In this document: one piece after another, positions 1 through 8,300 of the stretch
How positions within the stretch are numbered: position 1 is the first letter of the stretch
Layout: every line of letters starts with the position of its first letter
From: Planctomycetota bacterium
Lineage (GTDB): Bacteria; Planctomycetota; B15-G4; JADJEK01
NCBI GenBank assembly: GCA_016795255.1
Contig: JAEUIB010000446.1
Location: 1 to 11,135, forward strand
Reading direction: 5' to 3'
Length of the DNA stretch: 11,135 nt
Notes under the pieces: generated by a model
What the model saw: the letters and a program-made list of their open reading frames with translations, nothing else
The model's database searches: none
What the model was told of the DNA's origin: nothing
Translations under genes and position numbers: made by a program

Positions 1-3000
1 CGGCGTCGATCGGCCCGAATCAGGGCGCTCAGGTTTCGCTCGACCCGAAGCAGGCCAACTCGGCCTATCGATTCGACGCGGCGACCGGGACGTTCCGATT
101 GGTCGCGACGCCACCTCTGCTCCCCGGCGTCGCCAACAACGCGAATCAGTTCATCCGGATCGACTTCCCCTTCGCTCTGAACAAGAAGAAGGTCGCGAAG
201 AGCCTGATGAAGCTGAGTCCCGACACGGCGGCGACTTCGTACCTCACGCCGAACATCGAGATCACGGATCAGAACGGGAATCACATCCCGGGCATCCCGG
301 TGATCGCGGGCAAGGCCGTGACCGGCGCCAAGGTGTCGAACTCGCCGGGCTTCCCGACGTGGCTCGACTCCAAGGGCAAGAACCTGCTGACCAGCAAGAA
401 GTCGTTCGTCTACGTCGCGACGCTGCCGACCGACACCGACGTCGCGTCGGTCGCCGCGTTCGGCGGCACGGCAGGTGATCCGCAGACGATCCCGAGCTCG
501 ATCACCGAGATCCGGATCCGCATCCACGAGGTCAACAAGATCACGATCAACGGGTATTGGGTGATCAAGATCGACGACGGCACGGGTCAGCCGCGCGCCG
601 GCGGCAATCCGCTGACGCTGGTCGACATCACCGCGAAGTCGCCGGTCACGCCGGCGGCGACCGTGAACGGCAACCCCGTCGCCGAGTCGTACTCGCGCTA
701 CGTGGTCGAGTTCAGCGAGCCCGTCGTTCCGTGGTCCGTCGGCTTCTCGGCAGCGAGCGTCGAAGGGTTCAACTCCGGCAACCCGCTGATCCCGTTGGCT
801 TACAACGGCAACTCGGCGCCGGTCCCGAACCCCTTCAACCTGTCGGTTCCGTACATCCCGACGTTCGTGATGCGAGCGACGCCGAACGGCAAGCAGTTCT
901 TCGCCGTGCCGTTCGACGTCCGCCCGATCAACCCGAACAACATGGCGGAGTACGTCGTCGACTCGATCCTCGACCTCGCCGGCAATTTGGACCTGACCCT
1001 CGGTCCGTTGCCGTCGTCGTTGAATCCGCATCCGTCGATCACGAACGCGACCGTCGCCGTCACGTCGCTGCACAACGAGTCGTACGACGCGATCGCGAAC
1101 AGCACGCGCTCGTTCCACACGAACAGCGGCAAGGCGTTCACGAACGCTCCGGTGGCTCCCGCGGCGATCTACTTCACGCGGCTGTCCGGGACGGGCATGG
1201 GCGCGATCAACCTGAACGGCGAAGGGTTCGAGACCAACGATCCCGAGACGTCGAAGGTGATGCTGTTCACGAACAACCTCCAGATGTGCGCCTGCACGAC
1301 GAGCGTGTCGCTGCCGGGTTCGCATCTGAAGGGCTGCAACCCGACGGTGTTCGGGGACGGCGGGTTCGTCGACGCGAACGGCAACACCGTCGCGCCGACG
1401 GCGGCCCTCGGCCTCGGCGAGAATCCGCCCGGACATCTGGGCGGTGCGACGCCGGTCCCCGGCGTCAACGAAGGCTCGACCGGATCCACGGCGAACACGG
1501 GCAACCCGTTCGGCGTGTTCCCGTCCGGCTTCGAAACGGTCGTGCGCAATTCGAACGGCGACGCGCGTCTCGCGAAGTCGCCGGTCGTCGGCTCGATCGG
1601 CGACGTCCAGGTCGGCGACTTCCTCGACACGTTGTTCTACGACACCGACAATCCGTTCACGGCCAACGGTTTCCATACCTCCGCGACGCTGATCCGCTGG
1701 CTCGGCGTCGCGCAGGCCATGAACCGCAACTCGATCTCGGATCCGCCGGTGCCGAACCCGCCTCCGATGCGATTGCCGGTCGGGCTCGCGCCGCTCGACG
1801 TCGCGTTCAGCCAGCAGGATCTGCTGAAGCCGGCGTTCGTGCTCGAGAGTGCGGAAGTGTTCACGAACTCGGCGTCGATCGCGTGTCCGCCGAACTTCGA
1901 CCACCTGCCGATCCAGGTGCTGCCGAGCTCGAACCCGTTGCTGAACGATCGACTCCCGTCGTTCACTCAGAACGGTCCGGCTCTGGCGTCGTTCGGGCAG
2001 GCGGTGACCTATTCGGCTCGCCAGCAGATCGGCAACTTCCTGTACGTCACCGATCGCGATTCGGGAGAAGTGAAGGTCCTCAACTCCAACAACTTCTCGC
2101 TGATCTCGAAGATCTCGACGCCCGACCCGGAAGGACTCGGCATCTCGCCGGACCTGAAGCGGTTGTACGTGTCGAACTACGGTGACGACACGGTGTCGAT
2201 CATCGGGACCGATCCGTTGTCGCCGTTCTTCCACGACGAGATCAACCGCCTGAAGGTCGGCAACGGCCCGCGCGCGGTCTCGGCGCAGCCGGACGGGGAG
2301 GACGTGTTCGTCGCCAACTACCTCGGCAACTCGGTGTCGATCCTCGACCCGAAGACGCAGACCGTGCGCAAGACGCTGTTCGACGGCGTCAAGCGGCCGT
2401 GGGACGTGGTGCTGACGCCGCGCCTCATCAACACGGGCTGGGTGTCCGGGATCTACTTCGGCTACATCGGCTGCCAGCAGTCCGGCGAGATCCTGCTCTA
2501 CGAGTCGGGTCCGTCGGGTGCGACCGGTGTCGGCGCGGACGCGATCCGGTGGAAGGTGTCGAAGAACTCGCCGTTCTCGCAGTTGCGCGGCATGACCTAC
2601 GACCCCGGCACGTACGCCGGAGCGTCGACGGGGCTGCCGACCGGCGTCTACGCGACGCACCGCGACGAGCAGACCGGCCTCGCGATGATCAGCCGGGTCG
2701 CGTTCTCGGCGCAGTTGCCGAACACCGGCCCGCTGCCTCCGGTGCCGCTGCCGTCGTCGGTCTTGAACGCGCCGGGCATCATCCAGCGCGAGTTCACGGT
2801 CGTCGGCACTTGGGGCGGTCCGCTGGTTCCGCTCGCGCAGCGCATCAACAACGGTGGCCAGGACCAGGCGCCGTACGACGTGACGTTGTCGGACTTCAAC
2901 ACCGGCGACTTCTTCAGCTCGGCTCCGCAACTGCCGCAGACGAACATCGGCGCGCTGTCGTCGACGTTCTCGCTCGCGGCGTTCGGACCGAACAGCAAGG

Positions 3001-3179
3001 CGCCGCTGCGCAGCCTCGGCGGCGTTCCGGTGCAGACGTGGATCCCCGATCGCATGTACGTGTCGTTCCCGGGTGACGATCGGATCGAAGTCCTCGATCC
3101 GGTCGCGTCGGGCACGAAGCTGAACACGATCGAAGGCGTCCCGAACGTCGGCGCGCTGACGAGCTACTTCGAGCAGTGA
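1..3179 (+). CDS. Large exported-type protein with Ig-like region and C-terminal YVTN beta-propeller (5' end outside window)
   Basis: The reading frame is open from the left edge (first full codon at position 3) to a TGA at 3177-3179, giving more than 1,050 residues. The true start lies upstream, because no signal peptide is visible and the TTG at 99 falls inside continuous coding sequence. Roughly 150-1050 looks like Ig-like beta-sandwich material: phrases such as YVVEFSEPVV and SILDLAGN resemble SbsA/Big_5-type domains. From about 2030 the sequence becomes a beta-propeller of the YVTN type, with blade cores LYVTDRDSGEVKVLN, LYVSNYGDDTVSII and VFVANYLGNSVSILDPKTQ. Degenerate blades follow (IYFGYIGCQQSGEILLYESG near 2450; VYATHRDEQTGLAMISRV near 2650), and a last clear one, MYVSFPGDDRIEVLDP, lies near 3055. 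Six or seven blades are plausible. Such proteins are normally extracytoplasmic and mediate binding or scaffolding; no catalytic motif is visible. The few cysteines include a CACTT pair near 1290. It may belong to an operon continuing leftward. The architecture call is fairly safe; the role is unknown. Confidence 0.8.
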   Translation, partial: ASIGPNQGAQVSLDPKQANSAYRFDAATGTFRLVATPPLLPGVANNANQFIRIDFPFALNKKKVAKSLMKLSPDTAATSYLTPNIEITDQNGNHIPGIPVIAGKAVTGAKVSNSPGFPTWLDSKGKNLLTSKKSFVYVATLPTDTDVASVAAFGGTAGDPQTIPSSITEIRIRIHEVNKITINGYWVIKIDDGTGQPRAGGNPLTLVDITAKSPVTPAATVNGNPVAESYSRYVVEFSEPVVPWSVGFSAASVEGFNSGNPLIPLAYNGNSAPVPNPFNLSVPYIPTFVMRATPNGKQFFAVPFDVRPINPNNMAEYVVDSILDLAGNLDLTLGPLPSSLNPHPSITNATVAVTSLHNESYDAIANSTRSFHTNSGKAFTNAPVAPAAIYFTRLSGTGMGAINLNGEGFETNDPETSKVMLFTNNLQMCACTTSVSLPGSHLKGCNPTVFGDGGFVDANGNTVAPTAALGLGENPPGHLGGATPVPGVNEGSTGSTANTGNPFGVFPSGFETVVRNSNGDARLAKSPVVGSIGDVQVGDFLDTLFYDTDNPFTANGFHTSATLIRWLGVAQAMNRNSISDPPVPNPPPMRLPVGLAPLDVAFSQQDLLKPAFVLESAEVFTNSASIACPPNFDHLPIQVLPSSNPLLNDRLPSFTQNGPALASFGQAVTYSARQQIGNFLYVTDRDSGEVKVLNSNNFSLISKISTPDPEGLGISPDLKRLYVSNYGDDTVSIIGTDPLSPFFHDEINRLKVGNGPRAVSAQPDGEDVFVANYLGNSVSILDPKTQTVRKTLFDGVKRPWDVVLTPRLINTGWVSGIYFGYIGCQQSGEILLYESGPSGATGVGADAIRWKVSKNSPFSQLRGMTYDPGTYAGASTGLPTGVYATHRDEQTGLAMISRVAFSAQLPNTGPLPPVPLPSSVLNAPGIIQREFTVVGTWGGPLVPLAQRINNGGQDQAPYDVTLSDFNTGDFFSSAPQLPQTNIGALSSTFSLAAFGPNSKAPLRSLGGVPVQTWIPDRMYVSFPGDDRIEVLDPVASGTKLNTIEGVPNVGALTSYFEQ

Positions 3180-3195
3180 CGATCGCGAAGGCAAC

Positions 3196-3223
3196 GACGA
3201 GCTCGTCCTAGGACGGGCTCGTC
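3196..3223 (+). terminator. 28-nt palindrome, probable terminator of the propeller gene
   Basis: Sixteen bases after the stop codon lies a 28-nt near-perfect palindrome centred on CCTAGG. It starts GACGAGCTCG and ends GGGCTCGTC, and its only imperfection is a symmetrical T/C pair that becomes a G-U wobble in RNA. It can fold into a long GC-rich stem with almost no loop. No U-tract follows, as is common in high-GC genomes. It could act on both strands. A palindromic protein-binding site is the alternative reading. Confidence 0.55.
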
Positions 3224-3232
3224 GACCCGCCA

Positions 3233-3267
3233 CCGCCCCGCGGTTCCTCTCACGAACTGCGGGGCGG
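3233..3267 (-). terminator. 14-bp hairpin, probable terminator of the PAP2_C gene
   Basis: CCGCCCCGC at 3233-3241 pairs with GCGGGGCGG at 3259-3267. The stem continues through one wobble pair and GTTC/GAAC (3243-3246 / 3254-3257), leaving a 7-nt loop. It starts two bases beyond the stop codon of the minus-strand PAP2_C gene, the position expected for an intrinsic terminator of that unit. No T-run follows on the minus strand. Together with the neighbouring palindrome it insulates the two convergent genes. Confidence 0.65.
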
Positions 3268-3269
3268 CT

Positions 3270-3980
3270 CTATTCCCGCTCCGCGCGCAACCGACGCTCC
3301 ATCACCCAGAACATCGCTGCGGCCGCGACCCAACCACCGAGCACGTCGACGACGTAGTGGATGTGTCCGAACACGACCGACAGCACGACGGCGACGTGCA
3401 GCACCCCGACCACCCCGCGCAGCCACACCCAGCGCCACACGTGCAGCAACAGGAACGCGGTCGTCGCGGTGTGGCCCGAGAAGAACAGGTCCTTCGTCAA
3501 CCAGACGTTGGCACTGCTCTCCATGAACACCGCGAACGGATTCAGGATGTCGAGCACGACCTGCCGGTACAGCTCCGGCGTCCACGTCAGCGCGGCATTG
3601 ACGTCGTCGCCGCGCACCGGACCGAGCCCGGTCGCGACGATGCAGATCCCACGCAGGACGGAAAGCAGACCGCAGCCGACCATCAAGCGGACGAAGCGAG
3701 CGCGGTCCTTCGCCAGCACGACGAACAGCCACGGCACCCACGCGATCAGCCAGACGTGGTAGTTCCAGCGTTCGACCCACGGCACGAACGGCGTGACGTC
3801 GAGGATCGGATCGGCGATGCGCGTCCCCGGCCGCCGCTCGTTCCACACCGCGAGCAACGTCATCACGGCGAAACCGATCCATCGGAACGCCATCGCGCCG
3901 ACCACGGCCCACCAGGACGTGGACGGTCGCGAATCCGACGCTGTCCCGAGTTCTCGCGCCCCCGTCCCGCTCGACGTCAA
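3270..3980 (-). CDS. PAP2_C / sphingomyelin-synthase-like integral membrane enzyme
   Basis: This is a 236-residue polytopic membrane protein of the PAP2 superfamily, closest in motifs to the sphingomyelin synthase (PAP2_C) branch. Visible motifs are LRGICIVATGLGP (Arg110, Thr117), resembling the second conserved synthase motif; FFSGHTATT (His170); and HIHYVVDVLGGW (His208, Asp212). The two His and the Asp, with the last pair four residues apart, match the known synthase triad. Hydrophobic stretches near residues 23-46, 70-90, 98-120, 170-190 and 190-230 suggest about six membrane spans. Family members transfer phospho-head groups between lipids or hydrolyse lipid phosphates; the actual substrate cannot be read from sequence. 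The chosen start is TTG at 3980, whose bases overlap the TGA of the upstream epimerase gene (TTGA), implying translational coupling. The soluble N-terminus of about 23 residues is weakly supported, and an ATG at Met30 is an alternative start. A plain PAP2 phosphatase is the other possibility. Confidence 0.8.
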   Translation of the reverse strand: MTSSGTGARELGTASDSRPSTSWWAVVGAMAFRWIGFAVMTLLAVWNERRPGTRIADPILDVTPFVPWVERWNYHVWLIAWVPWLFVVLAKDRARFVRLMVGCGLLSVLRGICIVATGLGPVRGDDVNAALTWTPELYRQVVLDILNPFAVFMESSANVWLTKDLFFSGHTATTAFLLLHVWRWVWLRGVVGVLHVAVVLSVVFGHIHYVVDVLGGWVAAAAMFWVMERRLRAERE

Positions 3981-4411
3981 TGCCGCGAACCCGCCGTGTG
4001 CTCGACGAGTTCGACGAGCACGCCGAGCGCGCCCTTCGGGTGGATGAACGCGACCTTCGTCCCGCGTGCCCCGGGCCGCGGTACGGAATCGAGCAACTGC
4101 ACTCCCTGCGCCGCCAGTTTCGGTAACAGGCCAGCGAGGTCCTGGACTTCGATCGCGATGTGGTGGATGCCCGGGCCACGCTTCGCGAGGTACTTCGCGA
4201 TCGTCGAATCGTCCGACGTCGGCTCGAGCAACTCGATCACCGAATCACCGCTGTCGAGTCCGACGACACGGACTTTCTCGGTCGCGACCTCTTCTTCGAA
4301 CTTCACCGCGAAGCCGAGCAAGTCGCGATAGAGCTTCAAACCCTCGGCGAGCGACGGGACGGCGACGCCGAGGTGGTCGATCTTGGCGCGGTGCGCGGGA
4401 TCAAGGTCCAT
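3977..4411 (-). CDS. mce: Methylmalonyl-CoA epimerase (VOC superfamily)
   Basis: This 144-residue protein has the usual length and fold of methylmalonyl-CoA epimerase (EC 5.1.99.1). The enzyme interconverts (S)- and (R)-methylmalonyl-CoA in propionate, odd-chain fatty acid and branched amino acid metabolism in the cytoplasm. Two paired VOC (glyoxalase-fold) modules are visible. The first has IDHLGVAV (His13) and VIELLEP (Glu60). The second has GIHHIAIEV (His83/His84) and GVLVELVEH (Glu134), supplying the expected metal ligands. The FIHPKGALGVLVEL ending is typical of the family. The ATG at 4411 is preceded by GGAG with an 8-nt spacer. The gene overlaps the following PAP2_C gene, so the two are probably co-transcribed. 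Its usual partners, the methylmalonyl-CoA mutase or MeaB genes, are not in the window. A generic glyoxalase-family protein is a less likely alternative. Confidence 0.93.
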   Translation of the reverse strand: MDLDPAHRAKIDHLGVAVPSLAEGLKLYRDLLGFAVKFEEEVATEKVRVVGLDSGDSVIELLEPTSDDSTIAKYLAKRGPGIHHIAIEVQDLAGLLPKLAAQGVQLLDSVPRPGARGTKVAFIHPKGALGVLVELVEHTAGSRH

Positions 4412-4464
4412 GCGGGTTGCTCCGATGCGAGGCGACGGGTTGGTCTACGCGATATCGTGCGGCC
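4412..4464. promoter_or_regulatory. 53-bp divergent intergenic region between mce and nnrE
   Basis: Both divergent genes must be expressed from this 53-bp spacer or from promoters reaching into the neighbouring coding sequence. I see no convincing -35/-10 pair on either strand, so only the position supports a regulatory role. The minus-strand gene has a clear ribosome site here. The plus-strand gene has none, suggesting a leaderless or SD-independent start. Confidence 0.35.
4420..4423 (-). promoter_or_regulatory. Shine-Dalgarno of the methylmalonyl-CoA epimerase gene
   Basis: The minus strand reads GGAG followed by 8 nt and then the ATG at 4411. This supports that start codon. Confidence 0.6.
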
Positions 4465-5142
4465 ATGCGACCCCTCACTCGCGACCAAGCCCGAGCCCTC
4501 GACGCGCGTGCCCAGCAGGAGTTCGGCCTGCCGGCGGACTTGCTGATGGAGAACGCCGGCCGCGCGATCGCCGAGGTCGCGGGACGGTTGGCGGCTCGAC
4601 GCGGGATCGGCCGGATCGTCGTGGTCGCCGGATCGGGCAACAACGGCGGGGACGGGTACGTCGCCGCGCGCCATCTGCTCGACCACGTCGACGTGCACGT
4701 CGTGCAGGTCGGCGATCCAGCGGCGCTGCCGCCCGTCGCCCAAACGAACGGCGAACGCTGGAGTCACCTCGGCGGTCGCACCGTGCGAATCCGGGCTCCG
4801 GCGGACGTCGACGCGTTCGCGTCGGATCTCGAGCGCTCGCCGCCCGCGCTCGTCGTCGACGCGTTGTTCGGCACCGGCTTGTCCCGCCCGATCGATGGCG
4901 TCGCCGGTCAGGTCATCGACGCGATCGAACGTGCCCGGCTCCCCGTCGTCGCGGTCGACCTGCCGTCCGGTCTCGATGCCGACACCGGCGCCGTGCTCGG
5001 CCACGCGATCACGGCCACGGTGACCGTCACGTTCGTCGCGCCGAAGGTCGGGTTCGGGCTGGGCGAGGGGCCGCTGCGCTGCGGCGACGTCCACGTGGCC
5101 GAGATCGGCTTCCCGCCGGAGCGGCTTTCGCACTTGATCTGA
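4465..5142 (+). CDS. nnrE: NAD(P)H-hydrate epimerase (stand-alone YjeF N-terminal domain)
   Basis: This 225-residue protein epimerises the R and S forms of NAD(P)H hydrate (EC 5.1.99.6), a step in repair of damaged nicotinamide cofactors, in the cytoplasm. Recognisable family motifs in order are LLMENAGRAIAEVA (residues 26-39), the glycine-rich loop VAGSGNNGGDGY (54-65), VVDALFGTGLSRP (130-142), VAVDLPSGLDADTG (162-175, with Asp165 at the catalytic position) and TVTFVAPKVGFG (187-198). The frame stays open upstream to 4066, but that stretch is antisense to mce and rich in Arg and Ser. Homology begins at the ATG at 4465, which is therefore chosen. No Shine-Dalgarno precedes it. The ADP/ATP-dependent dehydratase domain (NnrD), often fused behind this domain in bacteria, is absent, so a separate nnrD elsewhere in the genome is expected. 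Confidence 0.93.
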   Translation: MRPLTRDQARALDARAQQEFGLPADLLMENAGRAIAEVAGRLAARRGIGRIVVVAGSGNNGGDGYVAARHLLDHVDVHVVQVGDPAALPPVAQTNGERWSHLGGRTVRIRAPADVDAFASDLERSPPALVVDALFGTGLSRPIDGVAGQVIDAIERARLPVVAVDLPSGLDADTGAVLGHAITATVTVTFVAPKVGFGLGEGPLRCGDVHVAEIGFPPERLSHLI

Positions 5143-5182
5143 GTCCGCATTGCAACCCGACTGCCTCATTTGAGGTACGGAC
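5143..5182 (+). terminator. Possible weak terminator hairpin after nnrE
   Basis: Directly after the nnrE stop codon, GTCCG (5143-5147) can pair with CGGAC (5178-5182). An inner CCTC-ATTT-GAGG hairpin lies at 5164-5175. The outer and inner stems are separated by unpaired bases and no T-run follows, so this is only suggestive. Confidence 0.25.
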
Positions 5183-5312
5183 GGTGCGTTCCCGCGCTCG
5201 AACGACCGTTCCGCGGGGCTCCCCGATGCGCCCGACGTCGGCACGCAGCGTGCATGATCGCGACGCGTCCGAGCCGGCTCTTCGTTTCGTCCCTGGCCGC
5301 GCCGGACCGTTC

Positions 5313-5328
5313 CGATCGAGTTCGATCG
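5313..5328. promoter_or_regulatory. Small inverted repeat upstream of the repeat-protein gene
   Basis: CGATCGA and TCGATCG flank a 2-bp centre, 38 bp before the start codon at 5366. The position would suit an operator, but CGATCG-type words are common throughout this sequence, so chance is a real explanation. Nothing else identifiable lies in the 5183-5353 spacer. Confidence 0.2.
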
Positions 5329-5353
5329 ACCTGTCCTCGGGTCCCTGTCCACC

Positions 5354-5357
5354 GGAG
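5354..5357 (+). promoter_or_regulatory. Shine-Dalgarno of the 1012-residue repeat protein
   Basis: GGAG lies 8 nt before the ATG at 5366. It fixes the start immediately ahead of a good N-terminal membrane segment. Confidence 0.6.
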
Positions 5358-5365
5358 TCTCTCGC

Positions 5366-8300
5366 ATGAACGCGGGTCGTTGGGTGCTGATCACCGTAGC
5401 CGCCGCTGCCGCCATCACGACGGGCGTGATGCTGTTCCAGGACGACAAGGCGCCGGCCGAGACCGTGACCGCGAGCGACTCGAACGCCGCGAACGCGAAG
5501 TCCGCCGACCCCGCGGTGGATGCGCCGGCCGACGAGCCGGCCGAAGCCCAGCCCGATCAGGACGCGACCGTCCGCGAAGCGGTCGCGACCGATGCGGCCC
5601 CGACGGCTGCCGCCGATCCGAGCGCGGCCGCGCGGCCGTCGCGCACGATCACCGGGCGCGTCGTCGACGAAGGCGGCAACGCCGTGGCGGGCGCGGAAGT
5701 CCAGGTGCTCGGCTTCGGGATCGGTGGCGTCGGACGAGGCACGTCGGCGAACACGGATTCGTCCGGCAAGTTCTCGCTCGCGTTCAAGGGGGACGCCGAG
5801 CTCGCCGATCGGATCCGCGTGCGCGGCAAGCAGCACGCCGATGCGTTCGCGACGATCGGCGCGAAATCCGGCGACTACGACGTCGGCACGATCGTCGTCG
5901 AAAACGGCGGCTCGGTCATGGGCCGCGTGCTCGACAAGAGCGGCAATCCGGTCGGCAAGGCCACCGTGTCCGCCTACGTGAAGGACCGCAAGAGCGGCGG
6001 CGGCGACGGCCTGTTCGTCCTCGGTGATCTCGATCCGGCGCGGACGCGCACGGCGACGACCGACGTATCCGGCGCGTGGCGCATCGACGGCTTGCCGGCG
6101 GGTCAGGTGTCGGTGAACGCGGATGCCGACGGCTTCGCGCCGCAGACGATCCGCGACGTCCAGATCGAGAAGCTGAAGGTCACGCCGGACCTCGTGCTGA
6201 ACCTCGACAAGGGCCTGACGATCTCGGGAGTCGTGCTCGACGCGGGCGGCCGCCCGCTCGCCGGCGCCGAGGTCTCGGTGTCGCGCGAAGTCATCGATCT
6301 CAGCGAGGGCGGCATGGGCGCGTCGCTCGGCCGCGATGTCGTGCGCAAGACCGACGCCAATGGGCGGTTCGCGATGGAGGGCCTGCGCGACGAGGGATAC
6401 TCGGTCAACGTCCGCGCAACCGGCTACGTCGATCGCAACGTCGAGGGAGTCGCCGCCGGAACCGCCGACATGCGCGTTGCGATGAAGGCCTCCGGCGTGG
6501 TGTTCGGCGTCGTCCTCGATTCCGTGACGAAGAAGCCGCTGTCCGACTTCGAGATCGACCCGACCAACGAGATGTTCGGCTTCCGCATGATGCGCGGCGC
6601 GCCGCTCCACGTCGTGCGTGGCGCCGAGGCCGCGCAACTCGCCGGAGTCGCCGAAGAGCACGGGCTGTTCGCGATCGGCGATCTGCCGGCGGAATCGATG
6701 TCGCTCGCCGTGAAGGCCGACGGCTATTCCGCGGTGACGATGACCGGCATCGCGACGCCGAGCGGACAGAAGTCGCGCGTCGACTTCACGCTGACGCCCG
6801 AGATCACCGTGTCCGGCGTCGTGCGCGCGCCGGACGGATCGCCCGTCGAGGGCGCGATCGTGACGATCTCGCGGACGAGCGACGACCTGGGCGGATTCTC
6901 GTTCCCCGGAGGCGGGCGGACGCGCGTCGCACGACGCGCGATCCGCGTCGAGGACAACGGCGGCGGACCGCAGATCATCGACGACTCGCCGCCGAAGACC
7001 GCGACGACCGACGCGAAGGGTGAGTACACGATCCGCGGTCTCGCCGCCGGCGATCACTCGATCCGCGCGACGCACGCGGTCCACGCCAGTTCAAAGGACA
7101 AGCCGGTGAACCTCGAGGACGGCGACCAACTCGAGGATCTCGATCTGGCGCTGCGCGCCGGCGGTGCGCTCGAAGGCATCGCGTACGACCAGTACGGCAA
7201 GCCGCTCGCGAACGCGACCGTCGTGTTGTCGGCGCCGGATCAGGGCGGCACGAGCTTCGGCAACGCGGCGATCCAGACCTTCGGATCGTTCGGCGACGAG
7301 CAGGCCAACGCGACCAGCGACGCCGCCGGTCACTACGCGATGAACGGGATCCTGCCCGGGGACTACGTCGTCCGCGTGTCCAAGCCGCGCTCCGCGGTCG
7401 GCGGTGGCGCCGTGTTCATCGCGATCGCGGGCGACGGCGCGGCGGACGCGGGCATGCCGGTCACGATCCGCGAAGGCGAGACCACCGAGCAGGACGTCAG
7501 CCTGCCGCCGACCGGTGACGTCGTCGGCTCGGTCACCGAGTCCGGTCGGCCGGTCGCGAACGCGCGCGTGACGCTGTCGCGCGCCGGCGGGGACGGCCTG
7601 CCGTTCGGCGAACCGTCCGCCACCACCGACGCCGACGGGAACTACGAGATCCGCGACGTGAAGCCCGGCGGCTACACGATGCTCGTGAAGGCGCCGAAGT
7701 CCTCCGTGCCGCACAAGATCAAGGTGCGCGTCGACCCGAAGCGCGAGACCACGGAACACGTCAAGCTGCCGAGCGGCGCGATCCGCGGCCGCATCGTCGA
7801 AGAGGACACGAACAAGCCGCTCGCGGGGATCGTCGTCGACGTCCGCCCGGCGAAGTTCGGTGAAGGCAACGAGAGCGACACCGAGGTCCGCGAAGTCCGC
7901 ATGATCGCGATGGTCACCAACGACGGCGGCGGCGGCGCGACGACGATGAAGTTCGGCAACGAGGACGAGAGCGTCGTCACCGACTCCGATGGCTACTACG
8001 AAGCGCGCTTCCTCGCCCCGGGCGAGTACCGCATCGAGATCCGCGGCGGCGGCATCATGAAGATGGGCAAGGACCGCGTGCTCGTGCCCGAAAGCGGCGC
8101 GGCCGAAGGGATCGACTTCCGAGCGGCACGCGGCGCGACGCTGTCGGTGACGGCCGACTTCGGGCCGAACGCCCCCGACGCGGACGGCGACGGTCCGATG
8201 CTGTTCGTCGAAACGACGATCAGCCCGGTCGACGATCCCGGCTCGGAAGACACGCAGGCCGAGCTCGGCTTGCGACCGTCGACGTTCGAGGGATTGAAGC

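Noticed and set aside
3250..4179. Minus-strand open frame of 309 codons overlapping the epimerase and PAP2_C genes in another frame
   Set aside because: It reads Arg/Ser-rich sequence across two genes with solid motifs and ends inside the terminator hairpin.
4066..4464. Upstream in-frame extension of nnrE (open to 4066)
   Set aside because: The extension lies antisense to the epimerase gene, is Arg/Ser-rich and has no family similarity. Homology begins at the ATG at 4465.
5027..7084. Minus-strand open frame of 685 codons antisense to nnrE and the repeat-protein gene
   Set aside because: Its product is dominated by Arg, His, Asp and Ala without domain structure, as expected from the complement of GC-rich coding DNA. 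The plus-strand frames have clear family motifs.
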